Part shown: piece by piece, positions 27,103-35,308 of the stretch
Layout: every line of letters begins with the position of its first letter
Numbering within the stretch: the first letter of the stretch is position 1
From: Mesolinea sp040772305
GTDB taxonomy: Bacteria > Chloroflexota > Anaerolineae > Anaerolineales > Anaerolineaceae
Reading direction: 5' to 3'
NCBI GenBank assembly: GCA_040772305.1
Contig: JAXGYK010000001.1
Coordinates: 620,001 to 684,000, forward strand
Length of the DNA: 64,000 nucleotides
The notes under the pieces: generated by a model
What the model was told of the DNA's origin: nothing
Seen by the model: only the letters and a program-made list of their open reading frames with translations
Databases searched by the model: none
Position numbers and translations under genes: made by a program

Positions 27103-27561
27103 TTAAGTCAAAAGGTAAAGGTCCAGCCCATCCCGGCTGCCGGCAGGCAAAAAGCCATGTTTGAGGGCAATGTGCCTGGTGGCTTCCTGCTCCGGCGCAG
27201 CTTCGATGATGAGCTTTTTGCCTGCCAATCTCGCCTTTTCAATGATCATCTGCGTGAGGCGGCTGGCATAGCCCTTACCCCAGACGCTAAACTTTAATAC
27301 CCAGCCCAATTCCATCAACTCATCATCATAGCGATGGTAAATCAGGTAGCCCAGAAAACAGGCGTCCTGGTCTTCAACCGCATAAATCAGGGGCGGTTCC
27401 GCCAGGCCTGAGGTCCGCAAAAATGCCTCTGTTTCCTGCGGGCTATATGGCGGTTCCAGGTAACGCATTACCCGCGCATCTGAAAGCAAGGCCTGCAAGG
27501 CTGGCAAATCGTCCAGACGCATAGGCCTAATCGTTAAAACGCCGTCGCTTAATAGCAGCAT
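27103..27561 (-). CDS. GNAT-family acetyltransferase (RimJ/RimL-like)
   Basis: A 152-residue acyl-CoA N-acyltransferase. The N terminus LTIRPMRLDDLPALQALLSD, the middle ELGWVLKFSVWGKGYASRL (acetyl-CoA pyrophosphate loop, variant of RGxGYA) and the end ATRHIALKHGFLPAG are typical. The substrate is unknown; the RimJ/RimL type suggests protein N-termini or small amines. AAGTGAGAG precedes the ATG. It stands alone on the minus strand next to holA, convergent with it. Confidence 0.8.
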   Translation of the reverse strand: MLLLSDGVLTIRPMRLDDLPALQALLSDARVMRYLEPPYSPQETEAFLRTSGLAEPPLIYAVEDQDACFLGYLIYHRYDDELMELGWVLKFSVWGKGYASRLTQMIIEKARLAGKKLIIEAAPEQEATRHIALKHGFLPAGSRDGLDLYLLT

Positions 27562-27712
27562 CTTCTCTCACTTCGCCTCATTGATATCTCAAAGCTCTGC
27601 CTGGGCTTTCAAATAGATAATAAGGTGTTCGTTTCGCAGAGAAATTAATCTCCAGGCTGCCGAATATCATAAGGTGAGCGCGCGAAACAGATCAAAGGAG
27701 AATACAGGAAGT

Positions 27713-28822
27713 TCAGGGCACCGGAGCCATAAAGTAATAATCCTTATACTTGTCATTCTCACGAATGTAACCTTCTATATTCGTTTTGGTGCGGATCAAC
27801 CACCAGTTTGCTCCTTTGCCATCACAAAAGGGACCTTCCAACAAGTCCACAACTTCCTTGATCGGAATGCGGTAGAGGATGCTGGATGGATCGTTGATTG
27901 TTGCTTCCATCACCCGATAAACCTCCACAGGGTCGTTTGGCTCCTCCTCTACAAAGGCTTTTTTACCGGCAATGAGACGCGTGGGTTTCGAATCTTTGCA
28001 GATATGGCGGGTAGCAATGGGGAGCATCCAATATTCTTTTCCGTCTGTTTCTGGTGTCCAGCCCTCTACATCCCAGGTGGTACGAACGTACCAAAGCACC
28101 CATCCATAATTACAGACGGGACCATCCAGGATTTCCAATATCCCTCCCGGAGGCACCCGGCCATCATCAACAAAATTATTCGATGGGTGCGTGTCTGGTG
28201 TGGTGCGCAGTGCATTGGGTGTGGTATCCCATGAAATAAAAGCCGTATCACCGACGTGCAACTGGGATGAGGCGCAATTCTTGAGCGGATAGTATTCCTG
28301 GGGTGTGGGTGTAATGAAGGGGCCGATAGCAGCTGCTGTTGGATGAGCAGGCTGCTGGCCGCCGGGAGAATTGCCAGGCGCTTGATCAGCTGTGGCCTCT
28401 GGAGGCGAGATAGGCCCTTCTTTCCTGGCAGAAACAGTTGTCGGGGCAGCATCCACTTGATAGGCAGATACCTCTGGGGCAACACGTTCCAAACTAAGCA
28501 AGTCTCCATCCAGCTCAAGTTCAAGTAAATCCCCTTCAAGTCTAAAGCTGATGATCTGTTCGCTTTCATCATCGCCAATCCGCATTTTACCCGGTGCGAT
28601 GATGGCATAATGCATACGTTCTTCCTCACCAAAGTAATTTGTAAGGATTAAAACCTTGTCATGGGTAAACACAGCAGTTCGGCTGGGTTCAAACAGGCTT
28701 CCTTCAGACTCCCAGGTGCCAAGTATCTCTCTTTCTACACCAATACCGCCATCGCAGGCTGGGAGAAATAGAACCGCTGTCAAAATGATGAGAAGGAATT
28801 TGCTTAATCGTCTCATTTTCAT
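27713..28822 (-). CDS. Lipoprotein with lipocalin-like and SH3-like domains
   Basis: A 369-residue exported lipoprotein. The signal peptide ends in the lipobox LPAC, then a small beta-rich domain (ILGTWESEGSLFEPSRTAVF..., lipocalin/DUF type). An Ala/Pro/Thr linker (about residues 130-175) leads to two related modules (beginning CASSQLHVGDTAFISWDTT and KPTRLIAGKKAFVEEEPND). Each ends in a DGPVCNYGW / EGPFCDGKGANWW segment like bacterial SH3 domains. Function is unknown; cell-surface binding is plausible. The start at 28822 or 28816 was chosen because the signal peptide begins there; an in-frame ATG at 28894 would add a non-signal extension. Confidence 0.7.
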   Translation of the reverse strand: MKMRRLSKFLLIILTAVLFLPACDGGIGVEREILGTWESEGSLFEPSRTAVFTHDKVLILTNYFGEEERMHYAIIAPGKMRIGDDESEQIISFRLEGDLLELELDGDLLSLERVAPEVSAYQVDAAPTTVSARKEGPISPPEATADQAPGNSPGGQQPAHPTAAAIGPFITPTPQEYYPLKNCASSQLHVGDTAFISWDTTPNALRTTPDTHPSNNFVDDGRVPPGGILEILDGPVCNYGWVLWYVRTTWDVEGWTPETDGKEYWMLPIATRHICKDSKPTRLIAGKKAFVEEEPNDPVEVYRVMEATINDPSSILYRIPIKEVVDLLEGPFCDGKGANWWLIRTKTNIEGYIRENDKYKDYYFMAPVP

Positions 28823-29274
28823 GGTCCTGCTAATAAACCTCTTTCTTGCGGTTTTTGCCATGCAGTCCTTTGATATAGTCACGCATGGCTCCATCGTTCA
28901 CACGGAAAGCCACGATGGTGGAAAGGCCCGAGAGCAATGAATGCGTCTTATCCTCACCATAGGACAAGTATATATTCGTACGGGAATTTCGCCTTCGGAG
29001 CTAAGAATTTTTTCTTTCAACAAGTCCATTTTCCTCTCCCTTACATGGACTGTATTGCTTGAACTGCTGAAATTATAACTGTATTCTGCTCCCGGATGAT
29101 TTTAAGCTTCGCATATTATTTTCAATCCATTTAGAAAAAATCTCAGTTCGTAAACTAAAAAGGATTTCCACTGGAGTGTGTCATTTTTTATTCTAATGAC
29201 CATTACTTATCTTTTCATTTTGCAAAACAACTCTCCTTTCTTGGCTGGAATTGTATAGTTAATAGAGATCTCAA
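28823..29274. other. Divergent gap upstream of ECF sigma gene
   Basis: 452 bases, AT-rich, no open frame of note. A TATAGT at 29254-29259 lies 15 bases before the sigma-factor ATG and could be its -10. No ECF-type GGAAC/GTC pair, which would signal autoregulation, was found. Confidence 0.4.
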
Positions 29275-29898
29275 ATGATGATGAACGAAAAAACTGCAAT
29301 CGCGTCAATCCAAGAAGGCAAGCTTGAGGGCATGGAACTGCTCGTCAAGCGTTATCAGGACAGGGCTTTTCATGCGGCTATGATGATCGTTCGCGATCAC
29401 CAACTGGCAGAAGACATTGTTCAGCAGTGTTTTTTAAAGGCCTACGACAATATTCAGAGCTTCAGATCGGAGCTGCCCTTCGGACCCTGGTTCTTCCGCA
29501 TCGTGGTCAACCACGCTATCAATGCGGCACGCCGGCAAGCCCGCCTGCGCCCCCTGGAAGAAGGTAACGAAGAGGATGAAAGCGTTGTTCAGCGCTGGAT
29601 CGTAGACCCTCAGCCAATGCCGGAAGAACAGCTGGCCCATGTGCAAACGGCACGTGAGCTGCGTGAAGCCCTGGCCAAACTAAGCCCAGAGCACCGCACG
29701 GTGCTGGTGATGCGCTATTACCTGATGATGGGCGATAAAGAGATCGCCGCCCAACAGAAACGGCCATTAAGTACCGTGAAGTGGTGGTTGCGCAGCGCCA
29801 AACGTAAGATGCGATCCATGCTGGAGCAGGATGAGATCTCGAATTCCAGCAAAGAAGGAGAACCACATGGAAAAAGAACACCTGATAAAGCTATTTAA
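29275..29898 (+). CDS. ECF-type RNA polymerase sigma factor
   Basis: A 207-residue sigma-70 family member with regions 2 and 4 only. Region 2 includes DHQLAEDIVQQCFLKAYDNI and FGPWFFRIVVNHAINAARR; region 4 is the helix-turn-helix KLSPEHRTVLVMRYYLMMGDKEIAAQQKRPLSTVKWWLRSAKRKMR. It redirects RNA polymerase to stress or envelope promoters. Three ATGs in a row mark the start (29275, 29278, 29281), with no clear ribosome binding site. The last 32 bases overlap the following membrane gene, whose start is set by AAGGAG, as usual for a sigma/anti-sigma pair. Confidence 0.92.
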   Translation: MMMNEKTAIASIQEGKLEGMELLVKRYQDRAFHAAMMIVRDHQLAEDIVQQCFLKAYDNIQSFRSELPFGPWFFRIVVNHAINAARRQARLRPLEEGNEEDESVVQRWIVDPQPMPEEQLAHVQTARELREALAKLSPEHRTVLVMRYYLMMGDKEIAAQQKRPLSTVKWWLRSAKRKMRSMLEQDEISNSSKEGEPHGKRTPDKAI

Positions 29899-31663
29899 GA
29901 GCCTGGCTGAAGATGAGGGGCAAAGCCCTGACTTTTGGCCCAGGCTCAAGCCGGCCTTGCTGCAGCGCAAGAATCGTAGACAAGGAGCAATTCTCATGAA
30001 ACCCGTATTTCGAAAAAATGCCTGGGCTTATGCTATGGCAGCCTTTTGTGTGCTGGCAATAGCAGCCTTTACCGCTTTTACGCCTCAAGGAAAAGTACTG
30101 GCCCAGAGCATCCTGAACTTCTTTAAGCCGGCAGCTCAGGAGCAGGTATCAATACCCCTGCAGCCCCAGGCCCTGATAGCAGCCGAAGAAAACCCGACTT
30201 CAGCGGCAATGGTGCCCATTGAATCTCTTGAACAAACCTCCAAAAATTGTAATGAAATGGAGCTTCCGCGCTGTCCAATGGAAGAAGTGCTGGAATATCT
30301 TAGCTTTGAACCAAAATTGCCTGAAGCACTGCCCGAGGGTTTTAAGTTTGGCGGTGCCAAGGCAGAAGCGAACAGCCTTTGGGTAGTCTATGAACACCCG
30401 GGCGGCAGCCTGTATCTCTTTGAAACCCTCGCCAGTGAACAGGCTGCCAGCTTCCCGGTGGGAGTCAACGCTGAGATTAAGCCCGCTTATGTCTTGGGCC
30501 AGCCCGCTGAGTATGTGGAAGGCTACTGGCAGGCAGGTGCCAGCTTTGACAGCCTGCAATGGGTAGCCGACGAGTTCGCCCAATATCTGGCCTGGCAGGA
30601 CGGCGAATTACAATACCGCCTTACCAGCCTGGGCGCCAAGGTGCCTAACAGCCTGCGCTTGGGACTGGAAGAAATGCAAACCATTGCTGCCTCAGTTAAT
30701 AGCCAGGAATATGCCCCTGCCAGAGCCGAGGCTAGCACTAGTCCTCAGGAACTGGCAGCCAAGGCAGGCTTTGAATTCATCGAGCCCAAACAGCTTCCGC
30801 TTGGATTTGTGCCGGGTAAAACCATCTTCAACCCCGCCTGGGGTGCCGTCTGCCATTTTTATGAGCCTCTGGAAGGTGATGGCTTGCCGGTAATTCTGGC
30901 CGAATGGCACGGAAACCTGCCCACCGTAGAGCAGCTCACCCGCCGGGACCCGGCCTTCGGACACGCGATTCAAACCAATATCTCTAATCTGCCTGTGCGC
31001 GGTGCCGACGGTGAAACAGGCACCCTGCTGGACAACGGCATCACGGGCCAAAACGTCTGCGGTGAGGAAGCAGAGTTCTCCAATCAGGTGCTGATCTGGA
31101 AGCAGGGCAAGCGTTCACATGCCATCTTCTTCCCCCGGCAGGATTTCCGCGGCCGCCCTTATGCTACACAGATGGAAGTGGTGCGCATGGCGGAACAGAT
31201 TAATGGCCTGCCCATTGAGGCTGATCCGGCATTGGACTTAGACCGCTTGCCTTCCCTGCAGGCCGCCAGCGAGGCCTACGGCTCCCCGGTGGCCTTCCCG
31301 CGCCAGCTCTTCCCGGGTTTCCACCTGCAGAGCTTCACCGTCTGGAAAAATGCTGCAGCTGCAGATCGTGTGGCGATCACCAGCTTTGTTAAAAAGGCTA
31401 ATTACGAGTTTGGCGGAATCTGGCAGCTCCCAGCCGATCCTGATTGGGAAAAGCATCAGGAAGGCTGTGAACAGGTGGAAGTGTGGGGCGTGAAAGCTTA
31501 CCTCAACTCCGGCTGCACTGCTGACCCCTTGAAAGGCGAACAGTACTGCCAAAGCAGTTTGGAATGGCAGACCGAAGACACAAATTATTCGGTAGTCTTT
31601 AACATGCTGCGGCCCATCAGCCCCGAAGAGATGCTCAGCTTCGCAGAGAGCATGCGTCCTTAA
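29867..31663 (+). CDS. Putative membrane anti-sigma/sensor protein with large outer domain
   Basis: A 598-residue single-pass protein. The short N-terminal cytoplasmic part (residues 1-49, helical, MEKEHLIKLFKSLAEDEG) could bind the sigma factor; one membrane helix (about 50-72, AWAYAMAAFCVLAIAAFTAF) and a 500-residue outer region follow. The outer part has two related beta modules of the DUF4367 type (LPEALPEGFKFGGAKAEA... and PKQLPLGFVPGKTIFNP...) and ends with Cys-containing repeats. No classical HxxxCxxC zinc anti-sigma motif is present, so the anti-sigma role is inferred from gene order and the 32-base overlap. AAGGAG six bases upstream fixes the start at 29867. Confidence 0.72.
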   Translation: MEKEHLIKLFKSLAEDEGQSPDFWPRLKPALLQRKNRRQGAILMKPVFRKNAWAYAMAAFCVLAIAAFTAFTPQGKVLAQSILNFFKPAAQEQVSIPLQPQALIAAEENPTSAAMVPIESLEQTSKNCNEMELPRCPMEEVLEYLSFEPKLPEALPEGFKFGGAKAEANSLWVVYEHPGGSLYLFETLASEQAASFPVGVNAEIKPAYVLGQPAEYVEGYWQAGASFDSLQWVADEFAQYLAWQDGELQYRLTSLGAKVPNSLRLGLEEMQTIAASVNSQEYAPARAEASTSPQELAAKAGFEFIEPKQLPLGFVPGKTIFNPAWGAVCHFYEPLEGDGLPVILAEWHGNLPTVEQLTRRDPAFGHAIQTNISNLPVRGADGETGTLLDNGITGQNVCGEEAEFSNQVLIWKQGKRSHAIFFPRQDFRGRPYATQMEVVRMAEQINGLPIEADPALDLDRLPSLQAASEAYGSPVAFPRQLFPGFHLQSFTVWKNAAAADRVAITSFVKKANYEFGGIWQLPADPDWEKHQEGCEQVEVWGVKAYLNSGCTADPLKGEQYCQSSLEWQTEDTNYSVVFNMLRPISPEEMLSFAESMRP

Positions 31664-31693
31664 GCTGTACGGAAGGAAATAAGAATAGCAGTT

Positions 31694-31733
31694 TGAGCCC
31701 GGAAAAATTGAACTGCACCCCGAAACTTGGACA
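31694..31733 (+). repeat. Left terminal inverted repeat of the IS
   Basis: Begins TGAGCCCGGAAAAATTG and ends CTTGGACA. It matches the right end in three blocks: TGAGCCCGGA, TGCACCCCGA and TTGGACA. Confidence 0.9.
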
Positions 31734-31762
31734 ATAAATCCAAGATTGGAGGTGCAGTTTTT

Positions 31763-32272
31763 ATGAGCAAATTCAGCAAAGAGGAAAAGGATAAAGCCCT
31801 CGAAATACTAAAAGGTGGCCTAAGTCTGGCTGAAGCATCAAGACAGACTGGGATCAGCGAGCGAGAACTTAGGCGGTTCAGACAAATGAGCGAAAGGTGG
31901 GGTTCTGAGGACTTTCCTCAAGCGCGATATAACTGGAAAGCCGAAGAGAAACTGGCAGTTCTTGAGTACATGGAAGCCAATCATCTTGGCTACACAGAAA
32001 CGGGGGTACACTTTGGTATCAAAGGCAGTTCCACCGTATGGGTATGGGCTGAGCGATACCGGAGGGAAGGGATGGCAGGACTGGAAGGGAAGAGACGGGG
32101 CAGGCCCAGGAAATGGCGGCCGCCGGATGAGACGATGACGCCGCTGGAGAGATTAGAAGCAGAGAACCTTTATCTTCGAGCGGAGAACGCCTACCTAAAA
32201 AAATTGAGTGCCTTGATTGCGGAAATGGAAAGGCAAGAGCGAGAGCGCAAACAAAGATTATCTCGCAATTGA
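31763..32272 (+). CDS. IS3-family transposase OrfA
   Basis: A 169-residue DNA-binding subunit. It has an N-terminal helix-turn-helix (LSLAEASRQTGISERELRRFR), a second one (GYTETGVHFGIKGSSTVWVWAERYRREG), and a C-terminal leucine-zipper-like region (LERLEAENLYLRAENAYLKKLSAL). The ATG at 31763 follows TTGGAGGTG; an in-frame ATG at 31727 lies within the terminal repeat. Ribosomes that slip at the A7 run (32197-32203) make OrfAB instead of terminating at 32272. Confidence 0.9.
   Translation: MSKFSKEEKDKALEILKGGLSLAEASRQTGISERELRRFRQMSERWGSEDFPQARYNWKAEEKLAVLEYMEANHLGYTETGVHFGIKGSSTVWVWAERYRREGMAGLEGKRRGRPRKWRPPDETMTPLERLEAENLYLRAENAYLKKLSALIAEMERQERERKQRLSRN
32197..32203 (+). promoter_or_regulatory. 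Programmed -1 frameshift site (A AAA AAA)
   Basis: Seven A's are read in the OrfA frame as CTA AAA AAA. Slipping back one base continues as ATT GAG TGC and stays open, with no stop, into OrfB. This yields a fused OrfAB transposase of about 445 residues. Confidence 0.8.
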
Positions 32273-33099
32273 GGCAAGAATACCCATTGGCATTGCTTCT
32301 GAAACTGGCTTGCCTTCCCAGGAGCAGTTATTACTATAGTCTTGAAGTTCTCCAGGCTCCGCCGAAGCACCAGGCTGAACGAGAGGCCATTCGTGCTATT
32401 TGTACGCAGCACCGGGGCTGTTATGGTTATCGCCGGGTTAGCCTGGAACTGCGCAATCAAGGTTATAGGATCAATCACAAGCTGGTGATGAGCTTGATGA
32501 GAGCAGAAGGCCTGAGCTGTCAATTGAGAAAAAAGCGCTATCGCTCTTACAAAGGACAGATGGGCAAGATAGCCCCTAATCTGCTCAACAGGCAATTCCA
32601 GGCGATGCGTCCCAACCAGAAATGGGCAACTGATGTGACCGAATTCAAAGTCTTGGGCAAGAGGGTCTATCTTTCTCCCATTCTGGACCTCTTCAACGGT
32701 GAAGTGGTCAGTTATAGTGTGAGCCAATCCCCTTCCTTTGCAGCTACGATGGAAATGCTCAAAAAGGCTTTTGAGCAACTGCCTGAAAAGCTTGACCTGA
32801 TCCTGCATTCAGACCAAGGATGGCAGTATCAAATGAAACCCTACCAAAGCTTCCTGGCAGAAAAAGGTGTCCGTCAGAGTATGTCCAGAAAGGGCAATTG
32901 CTATGACAATGCGGTCATCGAAAACTTCTTCGGTTTACTTAAGACAGAATTCTTTGAAGGCAAATCATTTGCTTCTGTCGAACTGTTTCAGAAAGAACTG
33001 GTTGCCTGGCTGGATTATTACAACAATATCAGGATCAAGGCGAAACTAAAAGGACTGAGCCCTGTGGCTTACAGGGCCCAGTCTTATCTCGCCACTTAA
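32269..33099 (+). CDS. IS3-family transposase OrfB (DDE integrase)
   Basis: The catalytic part, 276 residues from a TTG at 32269, but most likely made as an OrfAB fusion through the upstream A7 slip, because this frame is open back to that run. The HTH_21 segment (HRGCYGYRRVSLELRNQGYRINHK) precedes the rve core: WATDVTEF (first Asp), HSDQGWQY (second Asp) and NCYDNAVIENFFGLLKTE (Glu). LDYYNNIRIKAKLKGLSPVAYR closes the family signature. The DDE triad is intact. Confidence 0.92.
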   Translation: MRQEYPLALLLKLACLPRSSYYYSLEVLQAPPKHQAEREAIRAICTQHRGCYGYRRVSLELRNQGYRINHKLVMSLMRAEGLSCQLRKKRYRSYKGQMGKIAPNLLNRQFQAMRPNQKWATDVTEFKVLGKRVYLSPILDLFNGEVVSYSVSQSPSFAATMEMLKKAFEQLPEKLDLILHSDQGWQYQMKPYQSFLAEKGVRQSMSRKGNCYDNAVIENFFGLLKTEFFEGKSFASVELFQKELVAWLDYYNNIRIKAKLKGLSPVAYRAQSYLAT

Positions 33100-33103
33100 T
33101 TTC

Positions 33104-33141
33104 TGTCCAAAAATCGGGGTGCACTACAAAATCCGGGCTCA
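33104..33141 (-). repeat. Right terminal inverted repeat of the IS
   Basis: The reverse complement begins TGAGCCCGGATTTTG and ends TTTTTGGACA, pairing with the left end at 31694-31733. It starts five bases after the orfB stop. Confidence 0.9.
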
Positions 33142-33196
33142 TTTTAAGATTATTATGCTTAGATTCCTATATGCAGGGAACAATTAAGCAGGCTGC

Positions 33197-33979
33197 CTAA
33201 AGCCCGTCGCTTATCAAAGTTCTAAAGGCAGGAAATAGCACCGGGTTAGCGGCCACAATATCCACAATCGGCGCCAGCAGGTCACCCTGCGGGTGCATAT
33301 GCTCCACAATCGCACCTGCCTCACGTGCAATCAGAATCCCTGCCGCAACATCCCAGGAATACAGAGCGATCTCCCAAAAGCCGTCCTTCCGTCCGCAGGC
33401 TACATAAGCCAGGTCCAGCGCAGCGCTGCCCAGGCGGCGCACCGTCTGGCAAGCACGGTTAACGCGCTCAAAATTCTGTATGTTCGAGCGCGGAGTGTCT
33501 AGCAGGGAGTGCCGAAAACCGGTCACCATCATCGCGTCGATCAGCTGCGCGGTTTGCGAGACCCGGATTGGCTTTCCGTTCAGCCAGGCACCTTTACCAG
33601 CGGCAGCGCTGAAGCACTCCTTGAGGGCCGGGGCATAAATAACCCCCAGCTGCAGCTGCCCGCGGTAAGCATAGCCTATCGAAATGCTGTAGATCGGCAG
33701 GCCGTGGGCGTAATTCAGGGTCCCATCCAGAGGGTCAATGTACCACTGGTGCTCAGGGTCTCCGGAATGGCTGCCGCTCTCTTCGGCCACAATGCTATGG
33801 CTGGGAAATGCGGAGCGAATTTTACCGATTAAGAAAGCTTCGCTGGTTTTATCGGCACGTGTCACCAGGTCGGCCTCACCCTTATGAGCAGGTTCTAGAT
33901 CCTGGTTTTGCATTTCGGCTATTTCCACCCCAATTTGCAGGGTCCAATCTTCAATCTGTTCTAATTGTGGTTCTTGCAT
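33197..33979 (-). CDS. Inositol-monophosphatase family phosphatase
   Basis: A 260-residue Mg-dependent phosphatase. Metal-site motifs are present: VAEES (Glu), WYIDPLDGTLNYAHG (DPxDGT) and SWDVAAGILIAREAGA (WDxAAG). The family acts on inositol phosphates, 3'-phosphoadenosine phosphates or fructose-1,6-bisphosphate; the sequence does not choose between them. AGGTGA precedes the ATG. It reads toward the IS, whose right end is 55 bases past its stop. The length is normal and the gene is intact. Confidence 0.9.
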   Translation of the reverse strand: MQEPQLEQIEDWTLQIGVEIAEMQNQDLEPAHKGEADLVTRADKTSEAFLIGKIRSAFPSHSIVAEESGSHSGDPEHQWYIDPLDGTLNYAHGLPIYSISIGYAYRGQLQLGVIYAPALKECFSAAAGKGAWLNGKPIRVSQTAQLIDAMMVTGFRHSLLDTPRSNIQNFERVNRACQTVRRLGSAALDLAYVACGRKDGFWEIALYSWDVAAGILIAREAGAIVEHMHPQGDLLAPIVDIVAANPVLFPAFRTLISDGL

Positions 33980-34215
33980 CTTTCACCTCAAGCTGTGATT
34001 GTACCGCCAGGAGCTCGAAATAGCTTCAATCCGTGTAAAGAGCGCTGTGACCATGACACAAATAAACCCAGTGCTCAACACAGTGAAGTAGTCCAAGTTC
34101 TTCAGCATGAGGCGAAAAGGCTTTCAAGTAGGCAAATCCAGCAAATGCAGTCAGGTATTCAGGAAGACGAATTAAGGACTTGGTCTCCGGGATCATGGAG
34201 TCAGAGGCCCCACCC

Positions 34216-34320
34216 TGTGGAAAAGCTGTGGATACTTGGGGATAAGCCTGTTCAATCTGAGGATTTATTGTGGTTAAAAGCCCTTATAATTGGGGATAAC
34301 TAGGTAAAATCTGTGGATAA
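34216..34320 (-). promoter_or_regulatory. Helically phased array of six DnaA-box-like sites
   Basis: Six sites in one orientation (written 5'-3' on plus): TGTGGAAAA 34216, TGTGGATAC 34227, TGGGGATAA 34237, TGTGGTTAA 34269, TGGGGATAA 34291, TGTGGATAA 34312. The last is a perfect DnaA box (TTATCCACA on minus). Start-to-start spacings are 11, 10, 32, 22 and 21, all near multiples of 10.5-11, so every site faces the same side of the helix. It lies in the 462-base gene-free gap (33980-34441) before the hydrogenase genes; no gene was seen in the rest of the gap. Confidence 0.65.
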
Positions 34321-34441
34321 TTACGCGCGGCTTCTGCGCATATCCGCCTGAAGCCCATAAGGGAACCTTTCCGTAACCCTTTGAGGGGAACGAGCCCCCT
34401 CCAGGTAAACATTTTTTAGCATGGCTCGGAGGTATGCAAGC

Positions 34442-35308
34442 ATGACTTCTCTGTCTCTTCCGCGTTTCGCAGTTCTGCAGCTTTCGGGATGCAGCGGGTG
34501 CGAAGTGTCGCTCCTTAACGCCACCGAATGGGTCGATCATTATGATCTGGTTTATATGCCGCTGGTAATCACAGCTAATCGGCTGCCCGATTCAGTTGAT
34601 GTGCTGTTGATTTCAGGCGGGGTGCGCAATGAAGAAGACGAATATAATCTGCGCAAGGCAGCAGAAATTGCCAAAAAGGTGGTTGCAGTAGGCACCTGTG
34701 CTATCAGCGGAGGCGTCGCTAACCTGGGAGACCGTGATGAGATTCGCGAGCTCTTCATGGCTGATACCAAACGCCACGCACTGCCAGCCTTACTGCCCAA
34801 AACCTATCCGGTCGACGCGGTGGTAGAAGTAGACCTGTATTTACCTGGCTGCCCTCCTACGCCCGAACTGTTTATGGCTGCCCTTACCGGAGACCCAAAT
34901 TTCAAGCCGGCAGCCATCGTTTGCTCGGAATGCGGACGCAAGAAACTGCCAGACATGAAACCTAAGCACCTCACTGGTTTTCAGGACGCCAAAGTAGACC
35001 CTGAAATATGCCTGATTAATCAGGGTTACCTTTGCGTAGGCACCAGCACACGCGGCGGATGCCGGGCACTATGCACGCGTCCCGGCCACCCTTGCGTTGG
35101 CTGCCGCGGACCCTCCAATGCATTCATTGAAAAGGAATCGCAGGTTTGGCTGAATAACATCCAGCGAACCTTCAGCCGTATGACCGATGTCCCGCCTGAG
35201 GAAATCCTGGCGAATCTTAAAAGCCCGCAACTCTCGCTCTTCCTCTTTCAGTTCTCCGATTACGATGGCAGCGGACGCCCAGCACGCGACAAGAAAAAGG
35301 TGCTTTGA
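34442..35308 (+). CDS. [NiFe] hydrogenase small subunit (group 3-like)
   Basis: A 288-residue cytoplasmic iron-sulphur subunit. The proximal cluster motif is LSGCSGCEVSLL (Cys17, Cys20), then VGTCAISGGVANLGD and YLPGCPPTPELF give its other ligands. A C-terminal Cys-rich part (CSECGRKK, GGCRALCTRPGHPCVGCRGP) holds further clusters. No twin-arginine signal is present. This fits group 3 (MvhG/HoxY-like) enzymes that move electrons to or from soluble carriers. GGAGG before the ATG at 34442 decides the start. The TGA overlaps the large-subunit ATG. No partner diaphorase, F420 or heterodisulphide-reductase subunit lies nearby. Confidence 0.9.
   Translation: MTSLSLPRFAVLQLSGCSGCEVSLLNATEWVDHYDLVYMPLVITANRLPDSVDVLLISGGVRNEEDEYNLRKAAEIAKKVVAVGTCAISGGVANLGDRDEIRELFMADTKRHALPALLPKTYPVDAVVEVDLYLPGCPPTPELFMAALTGDPNFKPAAIVCSECGRKKLPDMKPKHLTGFQDAKVDPEICLINQGYLCVGTSTRGGCRALCTRPGHPCVGCRGPSNAFIEKESQVWLNNIQRTFSRMTDVPPEEILANLKSPQLSLFLFQFSDYDGSGRPARDKKKVL

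Larger units (their letters stand above)
31694..33141 (+). mobile_element. IS3-family insertion sequence (IS150-like), 1448 bp
   Basis: A complete element bounded by imperfect inverted repeats of about 38-40 bp, both starting TGAGCCCGGA and sharing TGCACCCCGA and TTGGACA. It carries orfA and orfB with a -1 frameshift window between them. Ends are TG...CA, as usual for IS3. The flanking triplets are GTT (left) and TTT (right), so no clean target duplication is seen. It lies 30 bases after the anti-sigma gene and seems not to interrupt a gene. Both reading frames are intact, so it may still be active. Confidence 0.93.

Noticed and set aside
31694..33141. IS as the cause of a broken gene
   Set aside because: The anti-sigma gene ends before it and the phosphatase gene after it is complete; no split reading frame joins across it.
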